A model generated the notes under the pieces. The model was not told where the DNA came from. It searched no databases and saw only the letters and a program-made list of their open reading frames with translations. This document shows positions 9,515 through 18,236 of a stretch of 64,000 nt of DNA, in pieces. The translations under genes and the position numbers were made by a program. Numbering within the stretch: position 1 is the first letter of the stretch; every line of letters begins with the position of its first letter. Source of the stretch: Candidatus Microthrix subdominans (lineage in GTDB: Bacteria > Actinomycetota > Acidimicrobiia > Acidimicrobiales > Microtrichaceae); contig JADJZA010000003.1 of assembly GCA_016719385.1 (NCBI GenBank), positions 1 through 64,000 of the forward strand, in the 5' to 3' direction.

Positions 9515-10519
9515 CTACCAACGGAGTGCATTCGAGTCGGAGATGTGCGCCACCGAAGTGACGGTTCCCCGGCGGGTGGCAGCTACTGCCGCTTCGACGA
9601 CCTGGTGACCATCGTTTCGTAGGTCGTTGCCGAGGAAGCCGTAGAGGGCCACCCTCCATGCGAGCCAGCCGGGCGACACGCGCAACCGCGATCCGGTCTC
9701 GACCACGATGTCCGATATCGGCAGGGACGAACCTCCGTTTGGGTCGGTCAGTGACCCGGCCTCGCCGTCCACAAGGGCGAGCTCGTCAAACGCCGCCGGT
9801 ACCCCATTGCGGTCAGCCAGGAACGGCAGCGCTTCGGGTTCCACCAATGTGACACGGCCCATTCGAACGATCGGCACCAAGCGAAGACCGATTCCGCGGA
9901 ATTGGTCGGAGCGAGCAAGGGTCATGCGACCTAACTGACGATTCAAAGCCGCCAGCACCAGGGGCCTGTCTCCTACCGCCAGCGGTTGAGCGCGTTCATT
10001 CCACAATGCCGGCTGCGGGGAGCCGAATCGTTCGAGAGCGAGTCGTTCGGTGAGAACAAATCGGACGCTCTCGCCGAGTGGCAGATTCGGGTCCGGTCCC
10101 TGGGGAAGAACCGCAGCCAACGCGTCCGCTCCGTCGCGCGTATCGCACAGAACGGACATGTTGAGATCGCCCACGCGTACCGAAACCGTGTGAACAGCCC
10201 CGAGAAACACCGCCTGGGTAAGGGGCGTCACCAGGGTCGCCGGGGGGCGGTAACGATCCGCTGGCTGCGGGGTGGCAACCACGCTTCCGAGCTGACCGGC
10301 CACCAGGGTGACGATCGCCATGGCGCGTTCCGCAGGAACGCCCCCGGTCGTCATCGCAGCTGCCGCGGCGCCGATCTCCCCATCCGTTCGCTCCAGCTCG
10401 TCCGCGGCCCGGAGTTGCAATGGGCCATAGAGGATCGGGAGCGGAAGGCCAGGGTGCCAAACGACTGCCTCCGGCCCGAGGTGCGCACACGTGAGCCCGT
10501 CGGAGGGTGGCCCAATCAC
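9515..10519 (-). CDS. Unknown protein, PqqD-like N-terminus with eroded HprK-like C-terminus
   Basis: 334 residues, GTG start overlapping the stop of the methyltransferase frame upstream (GTGA), which indicates translational coupling. No database family is obvious. By eye the N-terminal 80 residues resemble PqqD-like domains, and LAVGDRPLVLAAL (roughly residue 210) falls where the P-loop should be in HprK-like proteins, without Gly-Lys-Ser. It probably has a structural or substrate-binding role rather than catalysis. No signal peptide or membrane segment. The next 30 bases to the left separate it from the convergent HprK-like gene. Confidence 0.5.
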   Translation of the reverse strand: MIGPPSDGLTCAHLGPEAVVWHPGLPLPILYGPLQLRAADELERTDGEIGAAAAAMTTGGVPAERAMAIVTLVAGQLGSVVATPQPADRYRPPATLVTPLTQAVFLGAVHTVSVRVGDLNMSVLCDTRDGADALAAVLPQGPDPNLPLGESVRFVLTERLALERFGSPQPALWNERAQPLAVGDRPLVLAALNRQLGRMTLARSDQFRGIGLRLVPIVRMGRVTLVEPEALPFLADRNGVPAAFDELALVDGEAGSLTDPNGGSSLPISDIVVETGSRLRVSPGWLAWRVALYGFLGNDLRNDGHQVVEAAVAATRRGTVTSVAHISDSNALRW

Positions 10520-11515
10520 GTCGGTTTCAGCGCCTCGATCACGATGCCGTCGAGTCGCCATTCACGTTGTTTGAGGGGACTGATCCCCGCTCGGACGTTG
10601 ATGTCGACGAAACCGGCATTGGCGAGGACCTGCCTCCATTCGCCAACCGGAAAGCGAAGGCACCGCAGCACGGCCAGGCGACTTGGGCCGTCCATGTCGG
10701 CCAACGGTCGGTGATCGTCGAGTCCGACGTCTGCAATACACAGTCGCCCACCCGGCCGGAGCACCCGGCTTGCCTCTGCGAACGCCGAAATATCTGGCAG
10801 GAGCAGGCAGAACAGGCCGTTGGCAATCACCCGGTCCATGCAGCGTGAAGCGATCGGGAGTGACTGTGCCTTCGCCTGGGCAACTCGCGGCGTCCGGCCG
10901 GACATGCGGGCCTCCGATGCGAACCGGGCCGCCATCTCGAATGTGAAGTCGATGCCCCAACCCAGGGCACCAGCAGACTCCGCGACGGCGAGGTCGAAGC
11001 CGGTTCCACAGGCGAGGTCGAGCGCGTTCCCCTTGGGTAACGGGCATCAGCATGAACGGATTACCAAGGCCCACGAAGGTCTCGACGACCCCTGGGGGCA
11101 CGCTGGCCACCAGATCCTCGGGATACCCGCAACGTCGTGCCAACGCTGCGCCCGACTCGAACGCTGGCTCCGTCCCCTCGCCGTTGGCCACGCGGGCATG
11201 GTGTGCCTGGGTCGGGTGCGCCCGAGTGGCAGCGGGCGGGGCGACGGCGTTGTCCGATGGACGCGTCGCCGGGCTGGGCCGTCCGGTCGGCTCGGGGTGA
11301 GCGAGGACCCCTCGATACGACCCGACGACGACATCAGCGAGCTTGGGCTCCAACGACGCAAACATGCCGTGGCTGGGACGCTGGAACAACGAGGCGAGTT
11401 CGACGCCCCGGAACGAGTCAGCTTCGCGCTGGCGGGCGGCGAGCTGTTCAAAGTAGTCGTCCCCTTCTTGCGAAGCGTCCGGGCTGCGAGGGCTCTCCGA
11501 AGGTCTGCGGTCCAC
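10516..11515 (-). pseudogene. SAM methyltransferase, ArsM/UbiE-like, one frameshift
   Basis: Class I methyltransferase. The upstream frame carries an ArsM-like lead-in (CGYPEDLVASVPPGVVETFV, GLGNPF); the downstream frame carries motif I (NALDLACGTGFDLAVA), the acidic strand (SRVLRPGGRLCIADVG) and the terminal KPT. The two join if one G is removed from a GGGG run at about 11037-11041. The start is uncertain: a GTG at 11515 avoids overlapping the divergent gene, while an ATG at 11548 would overlap it. Real ArsM enzymes have conserved Cys residues that I do not see, so the substrate is more likely a small molecule or peptide of this cluster. Couples to the unknown gene downstream. Confidence 0.65.
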
Positions 11516-11522
11516 TCCGAGG

Positions 11523-11528
11523 TATGTT
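11523..11528 (+). promoter_or_regulatory. -10 box for a near-leaderless mRNA
   Basis: TATGTT ends nine bases before the GTG start at 11537, and no ribosome-binding purine run intervenes. Transcription would begin at or within a few bases of the start codon, a common arrangement in actinobacteria. Inferred from spacing only. Confidence 0.35.
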
Positions 11529-11536
11529 ATCCATCC

Positions 11537-12733
11537 GTGAGCAGCCATAAATGGGAAGACCTGCTCGGCGCCGAGCCGCTTCGGGTCTCCGACGACCGGG
11601 CTTGGCTGAACGTTCCGGGTGGGGCGCTACTGATCGCGGCTCGGCCCCGCCGGCTCGCGTACGTTGACGACGTCGGCGCCGAGCTGATTCGACAGCTCTC
11701 TTCCGGGGCGGTCCAAGGCCTGGCGCACGATCTGGCCGCAGCCCTCCGGGTGACGCCAGCCGAGGCCGATGCGTCCATCGGACAGATGGTGGCATCGCTC
11801 CACGATGCTGGCCTCGTGAAAGCAGGGCCGTTGTTCGTCGAGGCTTGGGCCGCCAGGGGAACGCTCCCGCCAGCGTCCAGGCCGGTGCGCACTCTCAACC
11901 CGCCCCTCCCGGTCCTCGGTGACACCCGCGGGCTACTGGCAGGGCCGACCTCAGACAGCGCCGTGTGCGTGCAGGAGCAGCTCAGGTTCGGGCATCGACT
12001 GCCAACCGCAGAGGTGGACTGCAACGGCCTGAAGCTGACCCTCCGATGCTCGGAACCGTTCGACCCTCTGTTACCCGACCGTGTCGAGAGCAGCGGTGGT
12101 CGACCACTACGCCGACGTGAACCCCAGACGACAGCCCACCTGCATCTACTCTCGACGAGTGCCAGCTCAGACCGGTGGAAGCTCCTCAGCGGCGAAGGAC
12201 GGTTGATCGGTCAGGGTCGGGACCACCAGGGAGCGTGGCAAGCCCTCGCCTGTGAGCTGGACCTCGTCGAGGAGCTGGGCGGGCAACAACCGGCCCCACA
12301 CTCCTCAGCGAACCTCAGAGTGCTGTCCTGTGCGTCCGGCCCGATGCTGATTCCCGGGATCGACGGTGACCGCCTGGTTCGCTTCTCCCGACGCCTAGGC
12401 CGCGCTGGCATTTCGGTCGATTGCGGGCATCGTGTGCTCATCAGGAACGCAACCTCGCAGGAAGGCGTTCCCGGCAACACCCTCGTCCGAACAGGGCCGG
12501 ATCTGTGGGTTCGACCGGCCGGGATCATCGTGCCGCACCGCCTCCGGAAGGCCATCCCGATCGTTGCCGCCCTTGTGGCCTTCGCTGCGATCGACTCGGA
12601 TTCGGCGGTCGTTCTCGACGTCCTCGTCCGGTTGGTCCGGACGTTCGTCGAGCTGCCCCCACTCTTCGTGAACCCGGTCGACGATGACGGAGCCTTCGCT
12701 ACCGCGATTATCGACAAGCTGGGCCCGGCCTAG
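11537..12733 (+). CDS. PqqD-like protein with eroded HprK-like domain
   Basis: 398 residues from a GTG. The N-terminal part (residues about 5-95, LLIAARPRRLAYVDDVGAEL, then a three-helix run) has the PqqD-like chaperone layout. The C-terminal part follows the HprK-like pattern, but at the P-loop position it reads LIPGIDGDRLVRF; the 33-residue block around it aligns without gaps to the intact copy at 52382-53512, yet the Gly-Lys-Ser is gone. So the fold is probably kept without nucleotide hydrolysis. Reading further upstream would run into the divergent methyltransferase. Convergent with the dioxygenase gene ending at 12780. Confidence 0.55.
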   Translation: MSSHKWEDLLGAEPLRVSDDRAWLNVPGGALLIAARPRRLAYVDDVGAELIRQLSSGAVQGLAHDLAAALRVTPAEADASIGQMVASLHDAGLVKAGPLFVEAWAARGTLPPASRPVRTLNPPLPVLGDTRGLLAGPTSDSAVCVQEQLRFGHRLPTAEVDCNGLKLTLRCSEPFDPLLPDRVESSGGRPLRRREPQTTAHLHLLSTSASSDRWKLLSGEGRLIGQGRDHQGAWQALACELDLVEELGGQQPAPHSSANLRVLSCASGPMLIPGIDGDRLVRFSRRLGRAGISVDCGHRVLIRNATSQEGVPGNTLVRTGPDLWVRPAGIIVPHRLRKAIPIVAALVAFAAIDSDSAVVLDVLVRLVRTFVELPPLFVNPVDDDGAFATAIIDKLGPA

Positions 12734-12779
12734 GCCCTCGTCACAGCCTGGGGCTACCGGGGTCGCCGTTGCCTGTCGG

Positions 12780-13397
12780 CTACCTGTTCTCGCCGCTGTA
12801 GCGGCCACCAGGATTTACTTTCGACTCGGGGGAAAGCCCGAGGGCTGGCCGTCGGTCAAACCGGTACTCGGCCTCCGGCCCGTCGCGCTCCACGTAGTGG
12901 AGAAATACCTGGAGGTAGTCACCAGCTTCGCGATGCGGGCGGGAATGAGGTATCTCGCGCCCCTTGACTAGCAGCAGGTCACCCGGGTCAAGCTCGATCC
13001 GAACCTTCGCACCGCAAGCGTCTTCCAACTCGAAAGGCCACGGCTCCCCCCAATTCGCTAGGTGGACGGTGGCGGTGTGCCCGCACGCGTCTCGGTCGCG
13101 ATGGCGAATCAGCTCGCAAGGCGGACGGTACCACCGCAGATACGAATAGGTCGGCTCTAGCTCTGTCGCAGCAACTTCACTCAGCGCACCAACAAAACCA
13201 GCGCACAACGTGTCGAACGCTGGGTCGCCGTACTTCGCCACCGTGTTGCCGAATGCTGGGTCGCTGACCAGTTGCCTGCCGGAGTTGAGCGTGTGGGCAC
13301 ACGCAACCAGGAACTGCACCAAACTGGGATCTACTGCGCCCCTCGCCACGACGTAGCCGCGCTCTCGGTAGCTAGTCGCAGGGTCTGTCCCTCTCAC
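12780..13397 (-). CDS. 2-oxoglutarate/Fe(II) dioxygenase
   Basis: 205 residues. A double-stranded beta-helix hydroxylase: the metal ligands are plausibly His and Asp in ELIRHRDRDACGHT (about residues 97-101) and the distal His in GREIPHSRPHREAGDY, with Arg/Tyr after it for 2-oxoglutarate. Such enzymes hydroxylate amino-acid side chains or small molecules. GTG start overlaps the previous stop by four bases (GTGA). Last gene of the leftward operon that starts at 18189. Confidence 0.7.
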   Translation of the reverse strand: MRGTDPATSYRERGYVVARGAVDPSLVQFLVACAHTLNSGRQLVSDPAFGNTVAKYGDPAFDTLCAGFVGALSEVAATELEPTYSYLRWYRPPCELIRHRDRDACGHTATVHLANWGEPWPFELEDACGAKVRIELDPGDLLLVKGREIPHSRPHREAGDYLQVFLHYVERDGPEAEYRFDRRPALGLSPESKVNPGGRYSGENR

Positions 13398-14002
13398 CAG
13401 CCTGCTCCTGGTTCCTCCGGGGAAGCGAGCCGCCAGGAAGCGTCCCCGACCGGCCCCACGTACTCAACGCGCAAAACGAGGATGACCGCAGGCGACGTGG
13501 ACGCGGGTATCCAACGGGAGGAACCTGAAAGCATGACCAACGTGCCCGGCCGCAGTTGCATCGAGCCGCTCGATACCTGCCAGTCGCCGGAATCGGGCCA
13601 AAGAGATGCATCCAACGCCAGATCGGGTACCTGCGCTATCTCGACGGGGTCCGACCCGGCGAGCTGGATCACCGCGCACAAGGCACCACCGGAGGAGTAG
13701 GCAACTGCTTCCCCGCCCACGACAGTGGTGATGAGGTCGCCCGAGATCCGTGTCAGATCCGAACCCGACCTCCATTCCACAATGTGTGCAGACGCCTCGG
13801 CTACCACATCCTCGATAGCCGCCAAAGGTTCGGCTGGCAACTGGTTGGCTGACCTCCATCCGGTGGCAGCCTGCAGGTCGATACCCACCAGCAGTTCCGG
13901 ATCGAAGGTGAAAGTGTGGGCGCTCCTGCCGAACCACCGAAGCTGTTGAACGTCGACAAATCCTTGAACCAGGTCGGTCCCGACTGCGAGTTCATCACTC
14001 AT
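13394..14002 (-). CDS. Unknown protein, possible inactive dioxygenase-like fold
   Basis: 202 residues from the ATG at 14002 (a TTG one codon earlier is possible). I recognise no family. Near the C-terminus QLRPGTLVMLSGSSRWIPAS resembles the distal strand of the neighbouring dioxygenase (ELDPGDLLLVKGREIPHSRP), but the metal-binding His is absent. It overlaps genes on both sides (8 and 4 bases), so it is made together with the oxygenases. A non-catalytic partner or substrate-recognition subunit is a guess. No signal peptide. Confidence 0.45.
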   Translation of the reverse strand: MSDELAVGTDLVQGFVDVQQLRWFGRSAHTFTFDPELLVGIDLQAATGWRSANQLPAEPLAAIEDVVAEASAHIVEWRSGSDLTRISGDLITTVVGGEAVAYSSGGALCAVIQLAGSDPVEIAQVPDLALDASLWPDSGDWQVSSGSMQLRPGTLVMLSGSSRWIPASTSPAVILVLRVEYVGPVGDASWRLASPEEPGAGW

Positions 14003-14723
14003 CAATGCCCCTTCCGTCGTTCAGAGTCCCGTCAGGCAAGCGACGGGCTGTCACCATCAGCACACTAGATCCGGGTTGGTCGGTATGGAGCTGCATCGGC
14101 AACGCCGCCGGAAGGACGTACCAAAGGTCGGGTCGGAGTTGGGTCTTGACTCCCACCGCGAGGTCGGTGCGATCGCCCGGGTGCTCGGTGCGGTACTGAA
14201 GAACCATCTCGGCCGGGTTTCGCACTTCCAGCTGAACGATCGAATGCTCATCGAGCAGAGCGAAGACGACCACGGCACTGTTCGGAACCGAAAACCGGGC
14301 CGTCGAACCGTCGAGTTGCAAAACCATCCGCTCATTCACCTGCCAGCGAACCTCGGGCAACCCGGTGAACGCCGCAAGGTAGTCAGCGAGGCTGACTGCG
14401 ATTCGGTCGAGAAGCCGCACACGCGATGCCATCGGGGATTCGTCCTCGACCGAACTGCGGAGCAACGTGGTAGCAACGCCCAGGCGGGCCGACGCCGCTT
14501 CCGAGTGGACCGATATCCCGTTGCTGGCGCGAATGAGAGGACGGAGCAGCTCGCCTGTTTCCTCGGGCAAGCCAGCCACCGCCAATACCGACTCATGGTC
14601 GCGGTGCTCGGTAGCACTTCGGAGGCGTTCGGAACCGATGACGTCTCTGGGGATGTTGCGGCTGGACGTCGGGGTCATAGGGCGGTACGCCTCCTCGTCT
14701 GGCTCAAGAAAACGGACTTCCAT
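13995..14723 (-). CDS. Unknown protein, possible cupin/dioxygenase-like fold
   Basis: 242 residues from the ATG at 14723 (a TTG at 14738 is also in frame). No recognised family. The C-terminal strand pattern QLRPDLWYVLPAALPMQLHT parallels the distal strand of the dioxygenases in this operon, again without the HxD...H triad. It overlaps the upstream PKHD hydroxylase gene and the downstream gene. With its neighbour it forms a pair of putative catalytically silent companions. Function unknown. Confidence 0.45.
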   Translation of the reverse strand: MEVRFLEPDEEAYRPMTPTSSRNIPRDVIGSERLRSATEHRDHESVLAVAGLPEETGELLRPLIRASNGISVHSEAASARLGVATTLLRSSVEDESPMASRVRLLDRIAVSLADYLAAFTGLPEVRWQVNERMVLQLDGSTARFSVPNSAVVVFALLDEHSIVQLEVRNPAEMVLQYRTEHPGDRTDLAVGVKTQLRPDLWYVLPAALPMQLHTDQPGSSVLMVTARRLPDGTLNDGRGIDE

Positions 14724-15312
14724 GGATCCAGCCGACAAGAACTCGTCGTGTTCCTTGCGTCACCGGGTGCACCTGGTGCAACAAGAAAGACGGGAATACG
14801 ATCATCATTCCTTGGTCGACTTGGACGACGTTGCCGGGAAGCATCTCGAGTTCTCCACCGCGGTACTCATCAGGTTTCGACAGCATGACCACGAAGCTAA
14901 GTTTTCGGGTCGACATGGCCCCACCGACGTCCATGTGAGCTGCGAAGTGCCCCTCGTCGTTGGATGAATACTCCAGGATTCGCGGCAGATCGGATCGGTG
15001 AAACCCCTCGAGGCTGAAGTGATACAGCGAAGCATTCAGCTGCGCCAGCCGCTCCAGCATCCCAGGGAATAACTCGGTTTGGAGCTGGGAGGTGACCTCG
15101 TATTCCACACAGCGGCGCTCCCTGGGGTTGGTCCCGTGGTGGCTGTAGCCGCCGGGAAACCCAGGCATAGGGGCACTGGTAGTGACCCTGGCCGGGGTCG
15201 GGCGCTCGGCGCATACCCGGTCCACGATGTCCTGGCATCGCTCGCTCGACCAGAGCAGCTCACGCTGGACGGCGCACAGGTTGGAGTTGGGCTGAATCCC
15301 GGTCTGGCTCAT
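14704..15312 (-). CDS. PKHD-type 2-oxoglutarate dioxygenase
   Basis: 202 residues. Strong match to the prolyl/lysyl-hydroxylase-like (P4Hc/PKHD) pattern: His and Asp ligands in EGHFAAHMDVGGAM (about residues 124-127), RKLSFVVMLSKPDEYRGGEL, then the distal His and 2-oxoglutarate Arg in HQVHPVTQGTRRVLVGWIHG near the end. It would hydroxylate a side chain, using O2 and 2-oxoglutarate. The ATG overlaps the sulfotransferase stop by one base (TGATG). Within an operon with a Tat-exported protein, its natural substrate is likely a protein or peptide; this is inference. Confidence 0.85.
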   Translation of the reverse strand: MSQTGIQPNSNLCAVQRELLWSSERCQDIVDRVCAERPTPARVTTSAPMPGFPGGYSHHGTNPRERRCVEYEVTSQLQTELFPGMLERLAQLNASLYHFSLEGFHRSDLPRILEYSSNDEGHFAAHMDVGGAMSTRKLSFVVMLSKPDEYRGGELEMLPGNVVQVDQGMMIVFPSFLLHQVHPVTQGTRRVLVGWIHGSPFS

Positions 15313-16193
15313 CAGCGCTCAACCACCAACGGGCTGGAGATGGCACGGCGCCGGACTTCAGCCCACAGATCGCGCGTCGAGCGTTCGATCTGAAGGCGGA
15401 GCCGCCAGCTCAGTTCCGGGCGGGATCGCTCTTTGGCGGGAGCCCACTTGACGTCTGTGCCGGTCGGACGCTTCGAGTACAACGTGAGTTCGCGCTCGCA
15501 TTCCGCGGGGTCAGGACGGGGAAGGCCCCACATGGTGGCCAAGGAATCTGCGATGTCCAACGGACGATCCACGAGCTGATCGTAGGTCACCACCTTGACC
15601 GAGTCGTCCGGCTCGGCGAGAGCAGCCTCGACAGCGCTGGTCCATCGCTCGATCAGAAATGAACTGAACCTCGCACGCCCATTCGACGGCTGGTAGGTGC
15701 GAACCAAATCAACCCAGGGTGGTGGCTGATAGAGCCAACTTCGGACGGTTGCCGTCGGAGACCGCGTGATCAGAACCGAGGGAAGCGACCCGGCGAACGC
15801 CGTCCGGATCGTTGGCAACTGGGGGGTACACACGGAGGAGAGCTTCAACACCGCCGGCGCCTGGGAGGACCGCCACCGCTTGGCCAACCAGCGGACCTGC
15901 CCATCGTTGACGGGAACCGGTGCAGGGGATGCCCAAAGGTCAAAGGGGAACGGCGGCTCCAGTCCGACGATCGATCCCCCCGTTGCCAGCATGCGACAGA
16001 GCAGCGTTGAGCCACAACGGGACGTGTGGAAGATCAATGGAGTTCTGGTCGCCCCAGGGAACGCTGGCATGTCGCCGATCGGGTCTTCGGCCGCCCCCAA
16101 CCTGCTGCCATCGACGATGCCGGTTCCATCTGCGCGGGCCATCGAGACCCCTGAAGGCGTGACCTGCCATGGGAAGGTTGGGTCATCTACCAA
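15312..16193 (-). CDS. Sulfotransferase family protein
   Basis: 293 residues. The PAPS 5'-phosphosulfate loop is HTSRCGSTLLCRML (about residues 56-69) and the 3'-phosphate site is SVLITRSPTATVRSW. Sulfotransferases move sulfate from PAPS to hydroxyl or amino groups, here possibly a hydroxylated residue made by neighbouring dioxygenases. The start is a TTG overlapping the previous stop; an internal ATG at 16142 is the alternative. The C-terminal helical region (RSTRDLWAEVRRRA) is normal for the family. Fifth gene from the left end of the operon. Confidence 0.8.
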   Translation of the reverse strand: MVDDPTFPWQVTPSGVSMARADGTGIVDGSRLGAAEDPIGDMPAFPGATRTPLIFHTSRCGSTLLCRMLATGGSIVGLEPPFPFDLWASPAPVPVNDGQVRWLAKRWRSSQAPAVLKLSSVCTPQLPTIRTAFAGSLPSVLITRSPTATVRSWLYQPPPWVDLVRTYQPSNGRARFSSFLIERWTSAVEAALAEPDDSVKVVTYDQLVDRPLDIADSLATMWGLPRPDPAECERELTLYSKRPTGTDVKWAPAKERSRPELSWRLRLQIERSTRDLWAEVRRRAISSPLVVER

Positions 16194-17548
16194 TACCGCG
16201 TCTCCGGAGGCGCATCGCCGACGCGTGCATCCGCAATCAGCCCGATAGCAACCAGCTCATCGAGCACCTCAGGCGCCCGGGATCGTTCGGCACGAGGAAG
16301 CGCCGCGACGAAGTCCCTCCATGCTAGGTAGCGACCGTCTGCGAGCGAAGTCACCAGCTGGCCAAGGGACTCGGGAAGGTCAAAGACACCACCGTGTGCC
16401 GCGATCAAGAATCGGTCGTCGGCGGCTCCATCGACCCACCCGAGACCGAGGCCGAACGAGCAGGCCACCCAGGGCTCTTGCTCCATCGGGTCGGCAGTGG
16501 CACGGAGCAGTGCGATCGGCCCCGCGAAGGGAGGTCTGGATGCACCAAGACGAATCGCCTGAACGGCGGACTCGAACAAGGTTCCCCCGAGTTCGCCGAC
16601 AGCAGCGCCGAATGCGTCTGGGTCACCGAGCGAGGGGGTATCCGAGTCCAACGGGCCGTCGGGATGAAACACAAAGGGCACCCGCATGGCCGGCAGCTGA
16701 TGGGCGGGCTGTGCCATAGCCTCAAGCACGTCCAGTGGGGACGGCCGAAGAAAGCCAATGGTCAGGTGAACGGCTAGCGAGTCGGCACAGATGACGTTGT
16801 GCCCGATCCCGTGCGGGACGAAAACCCCCTCCCCCACTTTCAGACGGTAGAGGTCTCCGACGAGCGGGCCAACCTCGGAGGGGGTGACGGCCCGGTGTGG
16901 CGCCGGACCTGATGGTTGATGAAATGACCAGAGTTTCGCCCCCGTGGTCTGTACAACGATCACATCGTGATCATCCCAATGTGGGCCAAATCCGCTGGCG
17001 GTCCCATCGGCGACATAGGCGTTGATCCGAACGTCCGAATCAGTGACCGTTCGCAGATCGTCCACCAGACGGCTCCACTTGGGGACGCGGCTATCCACCG
17101 AGTTGATGACCAATCCGACGTCAGACCTCACGATGCCAGCCAAGAGCGACGGGTCAAGAGCCTGGTGCTTTTGGCTCATCACGATCGGTCTGAGGGGGAG
17201 ATAGTCACCATCCCGGGCCAGCTTGATGGCTGGCGAGTTAGCCGCGATGGCATCGCCGACGTTGTTGGCCAGCAGCACTGCGTCCAGCGCATCGTCGGGA
17301 TCGAGCCAGCTGACGAATTCGGGGTCGCACTCGACGGTGCGCGGGTCGGCGGTCCCCGACCGGCGCGCGATCGCGACGAAATCGAAGTCCGGAAAGGCCG
17401 CTTGAAGCCGAACCGACGCCGCCCCCCGGGCCCGACCCCGTGCTGCCGCGAGGTCCGCTTCAAGGCCCTCGGCGGTGGCATCAAGCACCCGGAGGCGGCC
17501 GATGTGTTCAGAACCAAGTGTGTTCCACCCAACGTGGAACACACTCAT
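16187..17548 (-). CDS. JmjC/cupin-4 Fe(II) dioxygenase (ROX-like)
   Basis: 453 residues from the ATG at 17548, chosen because it overlaps the upstream stop in ATGA. The JmjC/cupin-4 core has HxD in GFGPHWDDHDVIVVQTTGAK (about residue 190) and the distal His in VPHGIGHNVIC. The C-terminal 150 residues form a winged-helix-like region (SLGQLVTSLADGRYLAWRDF) as in bacterial ribosomal oxygenases of the YcfD/RoxA type. Those hydroxylate ribosomal protein residues, but the coupling to an exported protein gene points to another protein substrate. Overlaps the sulfotransferase gene by seven bases. Confidence 0.8.
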   Translation of the reverse strand: MSVFHVGWNTLGSEHIGRLRVLDATAEGLEADLAAARGRARGAASVRLQAAFPDFDFVAIARRSGTADPRTVECDPEFVSWLDPDDALDAVLLANNVGDAIAANSPAIKLARDGDYLPLRPIVMSQKHQALDPSLLAGIVRSDVGLVINSVDSRVPKWSRLVDDLRTVTDSDVRINAYVADGTASGFGPHWDDHDVIVVQTTGAKLWSFHQPSGPAPHRAVTPSEVGPLVGDLYRLKVGEGVFVPHGIGHNVICADSLAVHLTIGFLRPSPLDVLEAMAQPAHQLPAMRVPFVFHPDGPLDSDTPSLGDPDAFGAAVGELGGTLFESAVQAIRLGASRPPFAGPIALLRATADPMEQEPWVACSFGLGLGWVDGAADDRFLIAAHGGVFDLPESLGQLVTSLADGRYLAWRDFVAALPRAERSRAPEVLDELVAIGLIADARVGDAPPETRYW

Positions 17549-18189
17549 GTGCTGGTGCAGGTGACGTGGATGTTGATCGTGGCGGCGTTCGGGAAATCGG
17601 TGCAACCGACCCCGGTGGAATTCGGATCAATCGCAATCGTCATCGAGCCCGGGCTCGTCCAAGTGGTCGGGACCGGCGTGGTCGTGATGAAGTCGCAGAT
17701 GGGCCCCCCTGGCCCTGATGTGGCGGTCCAGTCGGCGCCGTTGACGGTGCACATCTGGAACGGCGGGTCGATGTTGTTGAACGCGATATCGACGTTGAAC
17801 GGGGAGGATCCGAGCAAGTGATCGTGGACGGTGAAATTGGCGTTGAACGGACCCACCATCCCGACATAGTTCCCGGTGTTGCTACAGTGAGTGATCCCGA
17901 AAAAGTCCATCTGCGACATCCCGGTCACGCAGGTTCCATTGGGCGCATTCGAAACAGCCCATGACAGATTGCCGTTGAACGGGCTCGGCGAATAGGTGGC
18001 CGCTCCGGCAGCATCCGGTACGAGGGAACCGCCCTCGATCTTGGGCATCGACCACACGATCCCGGCAGTGGTTGCGCCCACGGCCGCCTTCCTCAGCATG
18101 TCCCGACGCGATTGGCTGCCGTCGCCTGCTTCGGATTCGGATTCGGATTCGGATTCGGCCTCCAAGCCGGCGTTTTCCGATTCATCCAT
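17545..18189 (-). CDS. Tat-exported six-cysteine protein with Ser-Glu repeat
   Basis: 214 residues. After an acidic Ser-Glu stretch comes a twin-arginine type signal (SQSRRDMLRKAAVGATTAGI), with likely cleavage near PDAAGAAT. The mature part is about 150 residues, rich in Asn, Thr, Gly and Pro, with six Cys (contexts GTCVTG, THCSNT, QMCTVN, GPICDF, VGCTDF, HVTCTS), suitable for three disulfides. No known fold is recognised. First gene of the operon and translationally coupled (ATGA) to the JmjC gene, so it is the leading candidate for the substrate of the oxygenases and sulfotransferase, or for a secreted partner. The ATG at 18189 was chosen over an upstream in-frame extension. Confidence 0.7.
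   Translation of the reverse strand: MDESENAGLEAESESESESEAGDGSQSRRDMLRKAAVGATTAGIVWSMPKIEGGSLVPDAAGAATYSPSPFNGNLSWAVSNAPNGTCVTGMSQMDFFGITHCSNTGNYVGMVGPFNANFTVHDHLLGSSPFNVDIAFNNIDPPFQMCTVNGADWTATSGPGGPICDFITTTPVPTTWTSPGSMTIAIDPNSTGVGCTDFPNAATINIHVTCTST
18130..18158. repeat. TTCGGA hexanucleotide tandem repeat
   Basis: Almost five perfect 6-bp units inside the Tat-protein gene, encoding alternating Ser and Glu before the twin-arginine motif. Copy-number change adds or removes two residues without changing frame. Confidence 0.9.
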
Positions 18190-18224
18190 ACTGGAGCCCC
18201 CTCGATCGCCAACAGTGAAGGCGC

Positions 18225-18230
18225 TACAAT
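18225..18230 (+). promoter_or_regulatory. -10 box TACAAT for a leaderless mRNA
   Basis: TACAAT ends seven bases before the GTG at 18237, placing transcription start on the start codon. It lies in the 47-bp divergent gap between the Tat-protein operon and the eroded HprK-like gene, so both are probably controlled here. No clear -35 is seen. Confidence 0.45.
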
Positions 18231-18236
18231 ACGGCA

